Positions 24,024-32,650 are shown, numbered from the stretch's first letter. The stretch is 64,000 bases of DNA from Cohnella phaseoli (GCF_003386235.1 NZ_QRDZ01000017.1:62001-126000), one strand, 5' to 3'. Program-made: numbers and translations. Notes: generated by a model not told the origin, from the letters alone.

Positions 24024-25991
24024 ATGATGCTGCGCCTGGACGAGCACATCCGACTGTGGGACATGGCCCGTATCCGGCATATTGAAGTTCGTAAGATTAC
24101 CCTGAAACCCGGAGAGCGCGATTCATTCACCTTCCGATCAGGCAGTTTCCTCTGCATAAGTAAAGGCAATGCCTTGATTATATTGAATCGGCGCACCTAT
24201 TCGGCGAATAACCTGCAAATTTTCCATGTGCCGAATAAAAGCTATTGCGAAGTGAACGCAGGGGTAGAAGGAGTGGAGTACAATATCGTGGACTACGAGG
24301 CCGACCTGGGGGAGTCTCTATCCCACGATCTGTTATCCTTGCTGGACAAATGGAATCCTTTCGATTCGGTCTACTATGCGGTTCCTTATCAACCGGTGAT
24401 TCTCTATGATCTTCTCGCGAATATGCTTGAATTAAGCAAGCTCCCGCAACAAGCGGTATCCTTGCAGCTAAAAGGAGTTTTCTACCAATGGCTGTCTCAG
24501 GTCATCGAGCAATATCATTCCGGGCCTCCGTCGTCCCTAACGGCAAGTCCGGCCGACTTGGTCACAATGACTCTGGAGTATATGCTTAAGCATTATTCCG
24601 AGCCTCATACGCTGGATACGCTGGCGCTTGCGGTTAATAGAAGCCCCGGCTATCTGTCGAACTGTTTCAAACAGGTCCTCAATCGCGGTCCGATCGATTG
24701 TCTCATTCGCTTGCGAATTAACAAGGCATGCGCGTTACTCGCCGAGACCAAGCTTCCGCTGCGTACGATCGCAGCTGCGATTGGATATCAGGATACTTAT
24801 TACTTCAGCAATGCCTTTAAAAAACACAAGGGGATATCCCCGCAGCGTTATCGCAAGCTCCTCGAAGAGGAGGATGTTACATTATCTGCAGGGAGAAATT
24901 CCATTGTTGCCCCCGAGCAGTCGTGCTATATTCCTATTTGTGATAATGAGAATCATTGTCAATATAGGAATGGAGGGTCTACAAACATGTTCAAACATTC
25001 AATGAAGGTACCGACCAGCCTGTTGCTGGCTTTTGGTCTGCTTCTTGGAGGTTGCAGCACCAACGCCGTTAACGATGCCACACCCAGCGCTTCTCTAAGC
25101 GCATCCCCGTCCCAGCCGGTTCCAGAAGCGACCGGTTCTGCGAGCAGCGATACTTCCAGTCAATCAAGTACGCGGCTTGTCGCAACGCCGTCGGGAGAGC
25201 TTGAGGTTCCGACCGATCCCCAGCGAGTCGTTACCGATTTCTATCTGGGCTATTTGTTGGCATTGAATGTCAAGCCTGTGGGAACCAATCGTATGTTTTT
25301 GGAAAATCCTTATTTGGAGGATCAAGTAGCGGGCATCGTTGACATATCCGATAACTTGGAGGCGATCGTGGCACTCAATCCCGATCTTATTGTGACAGGG
25401 GATGCCAACAAATATGAAGCCTATTCCAAGATCGCCCCTACCTTCTTCCTTGAAAATAACTCCAATGTCCGCGAACAAGTGGAAAAATTGGGCGAGGTTC
25501 TAGGCAAACAGTCGGAAGCTTCGGCCTGGCTGTCGATGTTCGAGGAGAAGCTGGCTCGAGCGAAGGAAAGAGTGGGGGCCCACATCAAAGAAGGGGAGAC
25601 GGTCACTGTATTTGACGGAGGCATCCTCAAGGAAATCACGCTTTACGGTAGCGCCTATACCGGCAAAACCATTCACGGAGAACTGGGTATGCCGATGAAT
25701 GAGAATGTCATACAGAACATTGATCCGAAGGTGGGCTGGCTGAGCGTTTCCAGCGAAGTGGTGGACAAGTATGCCGGAGACCATATTTTCATGGCGGTGA
25801 ATGCCAAGACCGAGACGTTCGATTATGCCAACGACTCAATCTGGGGAACATTGCCTGCAGTCAAAAACAATGAATTATACGAGATCGACGGGTATCGCTT
25901 CTATTTCTCCGATCCAATCTCAGTAATGGGACAAATCGAGGATATTGCCGACATGATGGACGAGCGGGCGCAGGCAAATGCCGCGCGATGA
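24024..25991 (+). CDS. AraC-family regulator read in frame into a siderophore-binding lipoprotein
   Basis: Start ATG 24024 has AAGTGGAG upstream. Residues 1-190 are a cupin-like sensing domain. Two helix-turn-helix motifs follow at about 190-290 (HTLDTLALAVNRSPGYLSNCFKQVLNRG and LRTIAAAIGYQDTYYFSNAFKKHKGISPQRYRK). The normal AraC end would be near residue 297, but no stop codon occurs; about 24 linker residues encode a Fur box and promoter, then a complete lipoprotein gene continues in the same frame (Met at 24987). AraC-SBP fusions that sense ferric siderophores are known (Bacillus Btr), but there the binding domain has no export signal. Here a lipobox (LLLGGC) lies mid-protein, so this is either a fusion or two genes that lost the stop between them. 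Confidence 0.75.
   Translation: MMLRLDEHIRLWDMARIRHIEVRKITLKPGERDSFTFRSGSFLCISKGNALIILNRRTYSANNLQIFHVPNKSYCEVNAGVEGVEYNIVDYEADLGESLSHDLLSLLDKWNPFDSVYYAVPYQPVILYDLLANMLELSKLPQQAVSLQLKGVFYQWLSQVIEQYHSGPPSSLTASPADLVTMTLEYMLKHYSEPHTLDTLALAVNRSPGYLSNCFKQVLNRGPIDCLIRLRINKACALLAETKLPLRTIAAAIGYQDTYYFSNAFKKHKGISPQRYRKLLEEEDVTLSAGRNSIVAPEQSCYIPICDNENHCQYRNGGSTNMFKHSMKVPTSLLLAFGLLLGGCSTNAVNDATPSASLSASPSQPVPEATGSASSDTSSQSSTRLVATPSGELEVPTDPQRVVTDFYLGYLLALNVKPVGTNRMFLENPYLEDQVAGIVDISDNLEAIVALNPDLIVTGDANKYEAYSKIAPTFFLENNSNVREQVEKLGEVLGKQSEASAWLSMFEEKLARAKERVGAHIKEGETVTVFDGGILKEITLYGSAYTGKTIHGELGMPMNENVIQNIDPKVGWLSVSSEVVDKYAGDHIFMAVNAKTETFDYANDSIWGTLPAVKNNELYEIDGYRFYFSDPISVMGQIEDIADMMDERAQANAAR
24904..24961 (+). 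promoter_or_regulatory. Fur box and promoter inside the AraC-SBP reading frame
   Basis: TTGTTG (24904-24909), 17 bp, TATATT (24927-24932) form a promoter. GATAATGAGAATCATTGTC (24942-24960) matches 17 of 19 bases of the classic Fur consensus and lies just downstream of the -10. GGAGGG (24972-24977) then precedes ATG 24987. It predicts iron-repressed independent expression of the binding lipoprotein. Confidence 0.8.
24987..25991 (+). CDS. Iron-siderophore-binding lipoprotein (FecB/FeuA type), likely independently expressed
   Basis: Nested in the longer AraC frame. 334 residues from ATG 24987; the lipoprotein signal is KVPTSLLLAFGLLLGGCST with Cys about residue 23, then a Ser/Thr/Pro-rich linker. 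The class III binding-protein core follows: PQRVVTDFYLGYLLALNVKPVG, NLEAIVALNPDLIVTG, and a C-terminal lobe SISVMGQIEDIADMM. It has its own Fur-box promoter and ribosome site. No FecCD permease or ATPase is adjacent, so it would use a transporter encoded elsewhere. Confidence 0.8.
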   Translation: MFKHSMKVPTSLLLAFGLLLGGCSTNAVNDATPSASLSASPSQPVPEATGSASSDTSSQSSTRLVATPSGELEVPTDPQRVVTDFYLGYLLALNVKPVGTNRMFLENPYLEDQVAGIVDISDNLEAIVALNPDLIVTGDANKYEAYSKIAPTFFLENNSNVREQVEKLGEVLGKQSEASAWLSMFEEKLARAKERVGAHIKEGETVTVFDGGILKEITLYGSAYTGKTIHGELGMPMNENVIQNIDPKVGWLSVSSEVVDKYAGDHIFMAVNAKTETFDYANDSIWGTLPAVKNNELYEIDGYRFYFSDPISVMGQIEDIADMMDERAQANAAR

Positions 25992-26127
25992 TAGTTAGAT
26001 TGACAATAGGGGAACGGTAGAAGTCAGAGGCTTTGAGTTCATTATAATTAATCTTTCCCTTTATTGTGAGTCAACTCTATGTTATGATTCTGTTGCTCTA
26101 AAAATTAATCGTAACGAGGTGAGGACA

Positions 26128-26175
26128 ATGAAAACAAAAACAAAATATACGTCCTATCCTCATATTGCTTTTTAG
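26128..26175 (+). CDS. 15-residue leader peptide (predicted attenuator)
   Basis: ATG 26128 has ACGAGGTGAGGACA upstream, an excellent ribosome site, and encodes MKTKTKYTSYPHIAF before TAG. A promoter-like TTTATT-17-TATGAT lies at 26060-26088. Two terminator hairpins follow in the 250 bases before the next gene. Short peptide plus intrinsic terminators is the layout of ribosome-stalling attenuators of antibiotic-resistance genes in Firmicutes (erm, cfr, ABC-F classes). That reading is inference from layout. Confidence 0.65.
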   Translation: MKTKTKYTSYPHIAF

Positions 26176-26195
26176 TTGTTTTTTACGGATACATT

Positions 26196-26232
26196 AGGCT
26201 CTGAGGGGAGGATTCACCCTCAGGGCTTTTAT
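26196..26232 (+). terminator. Attenuator terminator 1
   Basis: AGGCTCTGAGGG pairs with CCCTCAGGGCTT (7 core pairs CTGAGGG/CCCTCAG extended outward with a wobble), followed by TTTTATATTT, 20 bases after the leader peptide stop. Confidence 0.75.
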
Positions 26233-26274
26233 ATTTAGGCAGAAGAAACGTTTAGGTTTTCTTGCCGGTCTATG

Positions 26275-26307
26275 ACAGCCACTTATGGAGTGGCTGTTAT
26301 TTTTTTA
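26275..26307 (+). terminator. Attenuator terminator 2
   Basis: Perfect 9-bp stem ACAGCCACT/AGTGGCTGT around a 5-base loop, followed by TATTTTTTTATT. It lies 120 bases before the ATPase start. Confidence 0.85.
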
Positions 26308-26426
26308 TTAGGGGGGTGATCCGGTGATCCGCTTCGGCGTTGCTTGTTCCAAAAGATAAGGGGCCTCTTTCTTCGGTACCGTTTCCCGTTGTTCCCCGCT
26401 TTCCAAATACGAAAGGATGATGCTTT

Positions 26427-28124
26427 ATTAAAAGGCTCGCTCAATATTTTCGCTCCTTACAAGCCGGACAGTCATCTTACAATATGATTTATGAAGGTTC
26501 TTACTATGATGAAGGGGGGACGATAAGTGATCCAACCTATTGGCATAATGATGTTGCCTATTACATTGAACGGACACATAAACTCACACTCGATATCCCC
26601 TGTATCACCATAAAAATACCTTTTGACCGTCTCGGCTTAGATGAAAATAGGGATCAGGTTGTTCTTTCAGATTTTGCCTTAAGAGAATGGGTTAGTCATA
26701 TTGAGGCATTAAATGAATTGATTTATAACCGGTCGCGTTCAAGTAAAGAAAACGGTGCTTTTTATTGTTTTCGTCCAACCAACGTGGTGTTGCAACGTAA
26801 TGCAGCCTTTGTCGAGGTCATCTCGGAAAAATGGTATCTATGCCTAATGATTACAGTTCAACTTCCCTATAAGAATAATGATAAAGCTATGCGCATGCTC
26901 TGCAAAATGCTTCCAAAAGAAGTGGAGGAGTTGATAGTCAACTTTGATCTTGGCAAATTAAATGCTGCCTATGAGTTGGCTAAAAAACAAAATAGGATAC
27001 GCGAATGGCTGAAATCCAGTAATTATTGTGCGTTTATTGCGAATGGCAGCATTTTTCCAAGAAATACAAACAACAACGGACCACTCGAAGGTGCCTTTCC
27101 TTTTGCATCCCCGGAAGATGTTGAAGTTGAAATTTGCGGATTGCGAGGGATGGGAATCAAACAGGGCGTAACGGTCATCACGGGCGGTGGTTACTCGGGT
27201 AAAAGCACCTTGTTGGATGCGCTAAATTCGGGAATTTACAATCACTGCATAGGCGACGGACGAGAATTTGTAATTACGGATCAAAGTGCAATGGAAATAT
27301 CCGCAGAGGAAGGCCGGTCCATAAAAAACATCAATATTACCCCATTCATAAAATGGATACCCCATAGTTCGACTGAATCGTTTTCGACGGACTACGCCTC
27401 AGGTTCCACATCTCAAGCCGCAAATATAATGGAGGCAATCAACTACGGGTGTAAGCTTCTTCTTATTGATGAAGACAGAAGTGCGACGAATTTCATGATT
27501 CAAGACATCAAAATGCGTTCTTTGATCAAGCATGAGCCCATTACACCTTTTACGGAGCGTGTCAGGGAGCTTTATGAGGCTGTTGGCGTATCTTCCGTTC
27601 TTGTTATTGGAGGTAGCGGTGAATTTTTGTCGGTTGCCGATCAAATCATTCTGATGGACAATTTTGTGCCACAAAACGTAACCCAGGAAGCAAAAAAATT
27701 ATGTGAACACGACGAACCGCGCGAACGTATTCCCTTTGCAAAATGGGAGATAGAGAGAAAAATAACCACCGATCACTTTTCGAGCTATCCGAGCGGCAGT
27801 GGAAGAGAAAAGCTGAAAGTTTCAACCATGGGGTACATCCTGATTGGTGATGAACAAATTGATATCAGAGGGCTTTATAATATGACATCACCCGCCCAGC
27901 TTGCAGCTATTGCCTTTTTAATTCGCAAAATCGCCATAAGCAATCAGGATCGCCTCATCGTTCTTCATGAAAAAATCAAAAAAGGTCTCGAAGATATGGA
28001 GAGAGAAGGAGTGGATATGGTATTTTCCTCCTCTTTTCTCGGTTTCGAAAGATGGCTTGAATTACCAAGAATTAATGAAGTATTATCTGTCATAAACCGA
28101 ATGAAGCATTTGAATTTTATTTAG
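26427..28124 (+). CDS. Predicted ABC-class ATPase (COG3044-like), probable ATT start
   Basis: Belongs to the family of single-domain 'ABC-class' ATPases of unknown function. Walker A is GGGYSGKST, Walker B is LLLIDEDRSATNFMI, and the family motif SVLVIGGSGEFLSVADQIILMD is present. The first ATG in frame (26484) has no ribosome site. Nineteen codons upstream an ATT at 26427 has GAAAGGATG nine bases before it and would add KRLAQYFRSLQAGQSSYN, which continues the conserved domain smoothly. So initiation at ATT, or a mutated ATG, is likely. ATG 26484 gives 546 residues and ATT 26427 gives 565. AT-rich codon use and the upstream attenuator set it apart from its neighbours. Confidence 0.8.
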   Translation: MKRLAQYFRSLQAGQSSYNMIYEGSYYDEGGTISDPTYWHNDVAYYIERTHKLTLDIPCITIKIPFDRLGLDENRDQVVLSDFALREWVSHIEALNELIYNRSRSSKENGAFYCFRPTNVVLQRNAAFVEVISEKWYLCLMITVQLPYKNNDKAMRMLCKMLPKEVEELIVNFDLGKLNAAYELAKKQNRIREWLKSSNYCAFIANGSIFPRNTNNNGPLEGAFPFASPEDVEVEICGLRGMGIKQGVTVITGGGYSGKSTLLDALNSGIYNHCIGDGREFVITDQSAMEISAEEGRSIKNINITPFIKWIPHSSTESFSTDYASGSTSQAANIMEAINYGCKLLLIDEDRSATNFMIQDIKMRSLIKHEPITPFTERVRELYEAVGVSSVLVIGGSGEFLSVADQIILMDNFVPQNVTQEAKKLCEHDEPRERIPFAKWEIERKITTDHFSSYPSGSGREKLKVSTMGYILIGDEQIDIRGLYNMTSPAQLAAIAFLIRKIAISNQDRLIVLHEKIKKGLEDMEREGVDMVFSSSFLGFERWLELPRINEVLSVINRMKHLNFI

Positions 28125-28186
28125 CGTGAGCAGTCTGAACGCCTCTAAAGGCCAAGAATTTATTAGACGTTTAAGGGAGATAGAAA

Positions 28187-28657
28187 ATGAATGTTTATTT
28201 GGCAGAAGTGACGCCCGGTAATTTCGATCAGATTATTAATTTGAAATCCAGTATTGAACAAGAGCAAATGATTCAAATTTTTGAAAGATGGGTGGGGTCG
28301 AATGCTTTCTTCCTTGCTGTTTGTCAAGTTTACAAATTCACTCCAAAGGCAATATATGACTCTGAGACCTTAATCGGTTTTACTTGTCATGGATATAATC
28401 CAGAAACCGAACGCTTTCAATTAATAAGTATTATGCTTGGTCATCAGTATCAAGGCAAAGGTTATGGAACAGCAAGCCTTAAATTAGTTGTTGAAGATAT
28501 GAAAAAACAATATGATTGCAAGGAAATCTATCTCACAGTCATTCATGATAACCATCCTGCAATTAAAGCATATGAAAAAATAGGATTTTTTCCAACGGGA
28601 GAAATTGAAAAAGCTTTTCATGAAGAACATGTATTTAAATTAATTTTAGAAGAATAG
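28187..28657 (+). CDS. GNAT-family N-acetyltransferase
   Basis: 156 residues. The acetyl-CoA loop is QYQGKGYGTASLKLVVEDM (Q/RxxGxG/A motif), with motif B at HPAIKAYEKIGFFPTGE. The overall pattern resembles diamine/spermidine acetyltransferases of the Bacillus BltD type, but the N-terminal half is less typical. RBS is AAGGGAGATAGAAA. AT-rich like the genes on either side, in an islet of ATPase, acetyltransferase and aminoglycoside kinase remnant that could be a decaying resistance cluster. Confidence 0.8.
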   Translation: MNVYLAEVTPGNFDQIINLKSSIEQEQMIQIFERWVGSNAFFLAVCQVYKFTPKAIYDSETLIGFTCHGYNPETERFQLISIMLGHQYQGKGYGTASLKLVVEDMKKQYDCKEIYLTVIHDNHPAIKAYEKIGFFPTGEIEKAFHEEHVFKLILEE

Positions 28658-28765
28658 AGGAATCACGATAAGTAGAATAGGACTGGTCTATCGCGCAGTC
28701 TCGTATTCAAGTAAATGCGCTTCTGGGGGTACTTCGCTTTTATGATCTGAAACAGGAGGTAGCAC

Positions 28766-29407
28766 ATGAGTTCTATTCTTAAGGTTATAGAAAAGCTAAA
28801 GTTGAACGCTTTAAACATTGAAGACGTTCCAGAATCATTTAGTTCAGATGTATACAAACTTACTCTTGCCTGTGGAGAAACCGTTTTTGTAAAAATCCCA
28901 TTTAACAAGGATAAACTATTCCGTGAATTTCAGATGCTTGAAACATTAAAGGATATAATACCTGTTCCTAAGGTATTGGACATTTGGTACGGGGATGAAA
29001 GTACGACTGGGGCATTGCTTCTTTCGTCAATTCAAGGTATGCCGTGTACAGGAGAAGTTGATAAAAAACTCTCTTATGAAATTGGCGTGTATCTTGCTAT
29101 GCTCCATGAAGTTAGAACCCCCGGGTATGGTTACCATGTAACCGATGGTTTTAAGCAACTTGACCAAAATAATTGGAGAATGCATATCAAAAGGAATTTT
29201 GAAAAGTGGAAAGAGCCATGTAAACAGATTCTCGACTCAAAATTTCAATCGATTCGACCTATGTTGGCTCTGGAAAAAGTGCTGCCTTTTTATGATTTTT
29301 ACGATGCTTTCTGCGCAGTTGTTTGGTGTAAAAACAGAGGAATTGAAAAAAATCAAACTTTCCTTCAGGAAAATATTGTTACCTTAAGGAATACGGTGGG
29401 CTATTGA
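28766..29407 (+). pseudogene. Aminoglycoside phosphotransferase-family gene with the catalytic core deleted in frame
   Basis: The first 150 residues are a normal kinase N-lobe: TVFVKIPFNKDKLFREFQMLETL with the ATP-binding Lys, TTGALLLSSIQGMPCTG hinge and IGVYLAMLHEV. After KEPCKQILDSKF the sequence jumps to a family C-terminus (RPMLALEKVLPFYDFYDAFCAVVWCKNRGIEKNQTFLQEN). The HGDxxxxN catalytic loop and the DFD-type metal motif, which should lie between, are absent. At 213 residues it is roughly 80-100 shorter than relatives. RBS GGAGGTAGCAC is intact. It cannot transfer phosphate. Confidence 0.75.
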
Positions 29408-29420
29408 AGCGGATTGAAGA

Positions 29421-29503
29421 GAAAAATAGAGAATAGTTTTTTTAAAACAAACACATGTCCATAAAGCTCTTATTCCCTTAATCTATTTTTGAAAGCGCTT
29501 CAT
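29421..29503 (+). promoter_or_regulatory. Shared 39-bp regulatory element and cre-like site before the first DUF4038 glycosidase
   Basis: 29421-29459 (starting GAAAAATAGAGAATAG, ending ACACATGTC) matches 38596-38634 at 30 of 39 positions without gaps. Both are followed by ATTC..TTAATCT 12-13 bases later. TGAAAGCGCTTC (29490-29501) is a palindromic, cre-like sequence. Likely the binding site of the YesN-type regulator of this locus plus catabolite control. Confidence 0.6.
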
Positions 29504-29530
29504 AGATCATACAGGGAGGATAAGTTAGCG

Positions 29531-32500
29531 ATGAAAAGAAAAGCAACGCTATTAACGGCTTCGATGGTCCTGTTTTTTTCAATGGTTGCGGGGCAGTTGA
29601 TGATTTCGGTTCCGAGAGCGCACGCCGCCTATACTACCGAATCGTGGAAAGCGGTAGACATTACCTTGCACAGCTCGAAGAGCTACGCCAATCCTTATAT
29701 GGACGTGGAGTTAAATGCCACGTTTGTCGGACCCGGAGGAGTAAGCCTGACCTTGCCCGGTTTTTGGGATGGCGGGAATACGTGGAAAATTCGCTTCGCG
29801 CCTACGATTGCCGGGAATTGGTCGTTTACGACCGCCTCTTCCGATCCGACGGATACGGGGCTGCACGGACAAACCGGGACTGTACAGAGTCAACCGTATT
29901 CCGGCTCCTTAAGCATCTACAAACATGGATTCTTAAAGTCGGATTTGTCCAATCGCTTCCTGACCTACAACGACGGGACTCCTTTTTATTGGCTGGCGGA
30001 CACCCATTGGATGGGGCTGTCTTATCGGGAAAGATGGGATGCCTCCAACGATTCGAGATGGCCTTCTCAATATAAGGGAATGGTGGACAAACGGGTTAAA
30101 CAAGGCTATTCGGTCTACCAGATGAACTTTTTCGCTTTCGAACAGGGCGACGTAAGTTCAAGCGGGACTTACAACGAAGGCGGCCATGTCTGGAACTACG
30201 ACCGATTCGACGCCAACGCGTCGAGCTTTATTACCTCCAGCAGCCTGTACGACAGTTACGTGGCTCATCCTTCCAAAGCTCTGGACGACCGGGAAGGGAC
30301 GATGTGGAAGGCTGACTCGAACGTTTATCCGCAGTGGCTATCCATCGATCTTAAAGCGAATACGGCGATTAGCTCAATCGAAACCTTATTCGGGGAAAAC
30401 GACGTTTGGAGCTACAAGATCGAAGGCTCCTCGGATAACGTCGCTTACACGACTCTGATCGACCGCACGGCCGGAGCAGCGGGAGATTCCTTCACCGATT
30501 CCGTAACGGCGACGGCCAGGTACGTGCGGATTTCGATTATGGGAGCGGCGGGAGGAAGCGTTCCGTCCATCCGGGAATTCAAGGTGCGCAGCGCAACGAA
30601 CGACCTGTTGAACTGGAACGGTTTCGCTTCGGACCTAAACCCCGGCTTCTGGCAAAATAGCGATCTTCGCATTCAGTATGCCGTGGATCAGGGACTGGTC
30701 GTGGCGCTTGGCATCGATTGGGGGCGTCTTCTGGACAGCGGCAACGAAGAGGATTATAAGAGGATGGCCCGATATATCGTCGCCAGGTACGGCGCTTATC
30801 CGACGGTCTGGACGGGCGGCGGAGAATACGGCCAAGGAAGCGCGGCCAGCTGGAAAAGCGTGCTCGATTACACTTACTCGATAGACGCATACAAGAGGGC
30901 CAATACGCTTCATAACGATTACACGAACACGATTGCGTTTCGCGACGACGACGCCTATCATTTCGATTTTCTGCAGAGCGGACACGGGGCGTTACGGGAC
31001 AAGAGCTACTGGCTGGAGCATTACAATGCGACGCCGACCAAGGTCGTCATCGAAGGCGAAGCCAATTACGAGAATATTAACGGCATTCCGTCCTCTTACA
31101 CGAGGGAAACGGCATGGAATGCGAATATGGCGGGCAGCGCGGGCTTCTCCTACGGCGCCGAAGGATTATGGCAGGCCACTTGGGACAGCTCCGATACCTG
31201 GCAAGTGTGGGGCGGGGATCCGACTCCTTGGAACTTGGCCATCGACAAGCCGGCCGGAGAACAGATGCGGTATATGAAGGATTTCTTCGAAGCCGCCAAT
31301 TGGTGGACGCTGGAACCGAATGCTTCCGCGATTTCTTGGAGCGGCGCTCCTCCCGGAACCCAAAGCCCAGCCGTCAAAACGAACTCGGATCGCTCGACGG
31401 TCGTGGCGTACTTGCCTTCGGCTATAACGACCTACAGCGGGATTCTGAACGGATTAAACGCTGCGGACACCTATTCGGCAAAATGGTTAAATCCGCGTAC
31501 CGGAAAATATACGACGATCAGCCCGGGATTCTCCCCGAACGCGTCGGGGCAATGGAGCATTCCCGTCCAACCCTCCGCGGAAGATTGGACGTTATGGGTG
31601 TCCAAGGTCACGAATGCGGCGAACCCTCCCGTGATGAGCACGGGCGGAGGCACTTACGATTCGATGCTTGGCGTAGCGATGACATCGATAACTAGCGGCG
31701 CAACGATTCACTACACGACCGACGGAACGACGCCGACGACGGCAAGTCCGATCTACACAAGTCCGTTGCTCATCACGTCGCCTTCGCCGGAGACCCTTGT
31801 CCTGAAAGCCATTGCGGTAAAGAGCGGGATGGCAAGCAGTCCGCAATCGATCGAGTACTACAAGCTCTTGTCGGAGAATGCAGCTCTTAACCGTACCTAC
31901 AGCAGCTCATCGCAATACGATGCCAACCAGACTGCCGCCAAAGCCTTCGACGGCGCGGCCACTAACTGGCAAGCGGCATCGGGACGTTACGCCAATGAAT
32001 GGCTGCAAGTCGATTTCGGAAGCCAAACGACCTTTAACACCGCCGTCATAAGCGAATACGGGAACCGTACGACGGGATTCCGGATCGAATACTGGAACGG
32101 ATCGGGGTGGGCCGCGGCCTATACCGGAACGACTATCGGCGACTACGGCTCTCCTCTGACGGTTACTTTTCCGTCCGTAACCGCGAGTAAAGCAAGGCTC
32201 TATTTTACGGGCGGCACGGGTTTCCAGCCTATTATTTACGAGCTGGAGCTCTTAAAACGAAACCACGCCAGCCATAAGCCGACATCGAGTTATGCCGGCT
32301 CATCGCAATATGATGCCGGTCAATCCGCCGATCGCGCGTTTGACGGGTCGCTGGCCACCAACTGGCAGGCAGGCCATCATTTGTTCTCGGGGCAATGGCT
32401 TTCGGTGGACTTCGGACAACCGGCAACTTTCAGCAAAGCGGTCATTACGGAGTACGGAAACCGCACGACAGGCTACCGAATCGACTATTGGAACGGCTCC

Positions 32501-32650
32501 GCATGGGCGACGGCCTATACGGGAACGACCATCGGCGATGCGAATACGCCAAGAACCGTTACTTTCCCCGCGGTCACGGGAAGCAAAGCCCGACTCTATT
32601 TTACTTCCGGGTCGGAGCAGCCTATCATCTACGAGCTTGCGATCTATTAA
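29531..32650 (+). CDS. Secreted DUF5060/DUF4038 glycoside hydrolase with F5/8C domain inserted in the catalytic barrel
   Basis: Start ATG 29531 (GGGAGGATAAG upstream), not the TTG 14 codons earlier. A signal peptide ends HA-A near residue 32. DUF5060 (about 33-125: ESWKAVDITLHSSKSYANPYMDVELNATF) is followed by a DUF4038 barrel (PFYWLADTHWMG onwards). A discoidin-like F5/8C domain (about 225-360) interrupts the barrel after GGHVWNYDRF; the downstream paralogue lacks it. After the barrel come a chitobiase-like domain (IHYTTDGTTPTTASPIY) and two tandem F5/8C domains whose sequences are nearly repeats of each other (TEYGNRTTGYRIDYWNGSAW). DUF4038 includes GH140 apiosidases. Cell-exterior glycan hydrolase; substrate inferred only. 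Confidence 0.8.
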   Translation: MKRKATLLTASMVLFFSMVAGQLMISVPRAHAAYTTESWKAVDITLHSSKSYANPYMDVELNATFVGPGGVSLTLPGFWDGGNTWKIRFAPTIAGNWSFTTASSDPTDTGLHGQTGTVQSQPYSGSLSIYKHGFLKSDLSNRFLTYNDGTPFYWLADTHWMGLSYRERWDASNDSRWPSQYKGMVDKRVKQGYSVYQMNFFAFEQGDVSSSGTYNEGGHVWNYDRFDANASSFITSSSLYDSYVAHPSKALDDREGTMWKADSNVYPQWLSIDLKANTAISSIETLFGENDVWSYKIEGSSDNVAYTTLIDRTAGAAGDSFTDSVTATARYVRISIMGAAGGSVPSIREFKVRSATNDLLNWNGFASDLNPGFWQNSDLRIQYAVDQGLVVALGIDWGRLLDSGNEEDYKRMARYIVARYGAYPTVWTGGGEYGQGSAASWKSVLDYTYSIDAYKRANTLHNDYTNTIAFRDDDAYHFDFLQSGHGALRDKSYWLEHYNATPTKVVIEGEANYENINGIPSSYTRETAWNANMAGSAGFSYGAEGLWQATWDSSDTWQVWGGDPTPWNLAIDKPAGEQMRYMKDFFEAANWWTLEPNASAISWSGAPPGTQSPAVKTNSDRSTVVAYLPSAITTYSGILNGLNAADTYSAKWLNPRTGKYTTISPGFSPNASGQWSIPVQPSAEDWTLWVSKVTNAANPPVMSTGGGTYDSMLGVAMTSITSGATIHYTTDGTTPTTASPIYTSPLLITSPSPETLVLKAIAVKSGMASSPQSIEYYKLLSENAALNRTYSSSSQYDANQTAAKAFDGAATNWQAASGRYANEWLQVDFGSQTTFNTAVISEYGNRTTGFRIEYWNGSGWAAAYTGTTIGDYGSPLTVTFPSVTASKARLYFTGGTGFQPIIYELELLKRNHASHKPTSSYAGSSQYDAGQSADRAFDGSLATNWQAGHHLFSGQWLSVDFGQPATFSKAVITEYGNRTTGYRIDYWNGSAWATAYTGTTIGDANTPRTVTFPAVTGSKARLYFTSGSEQPIIYELAIY

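Noticed and set aside
26128..26427. Riboswitch or T-box in the leader of the ATPase gene
   Set aside because: No T-box sequence (TGGNACCGCG) or known aptamer core visible; peptide plus terminators fits an attenuator better.
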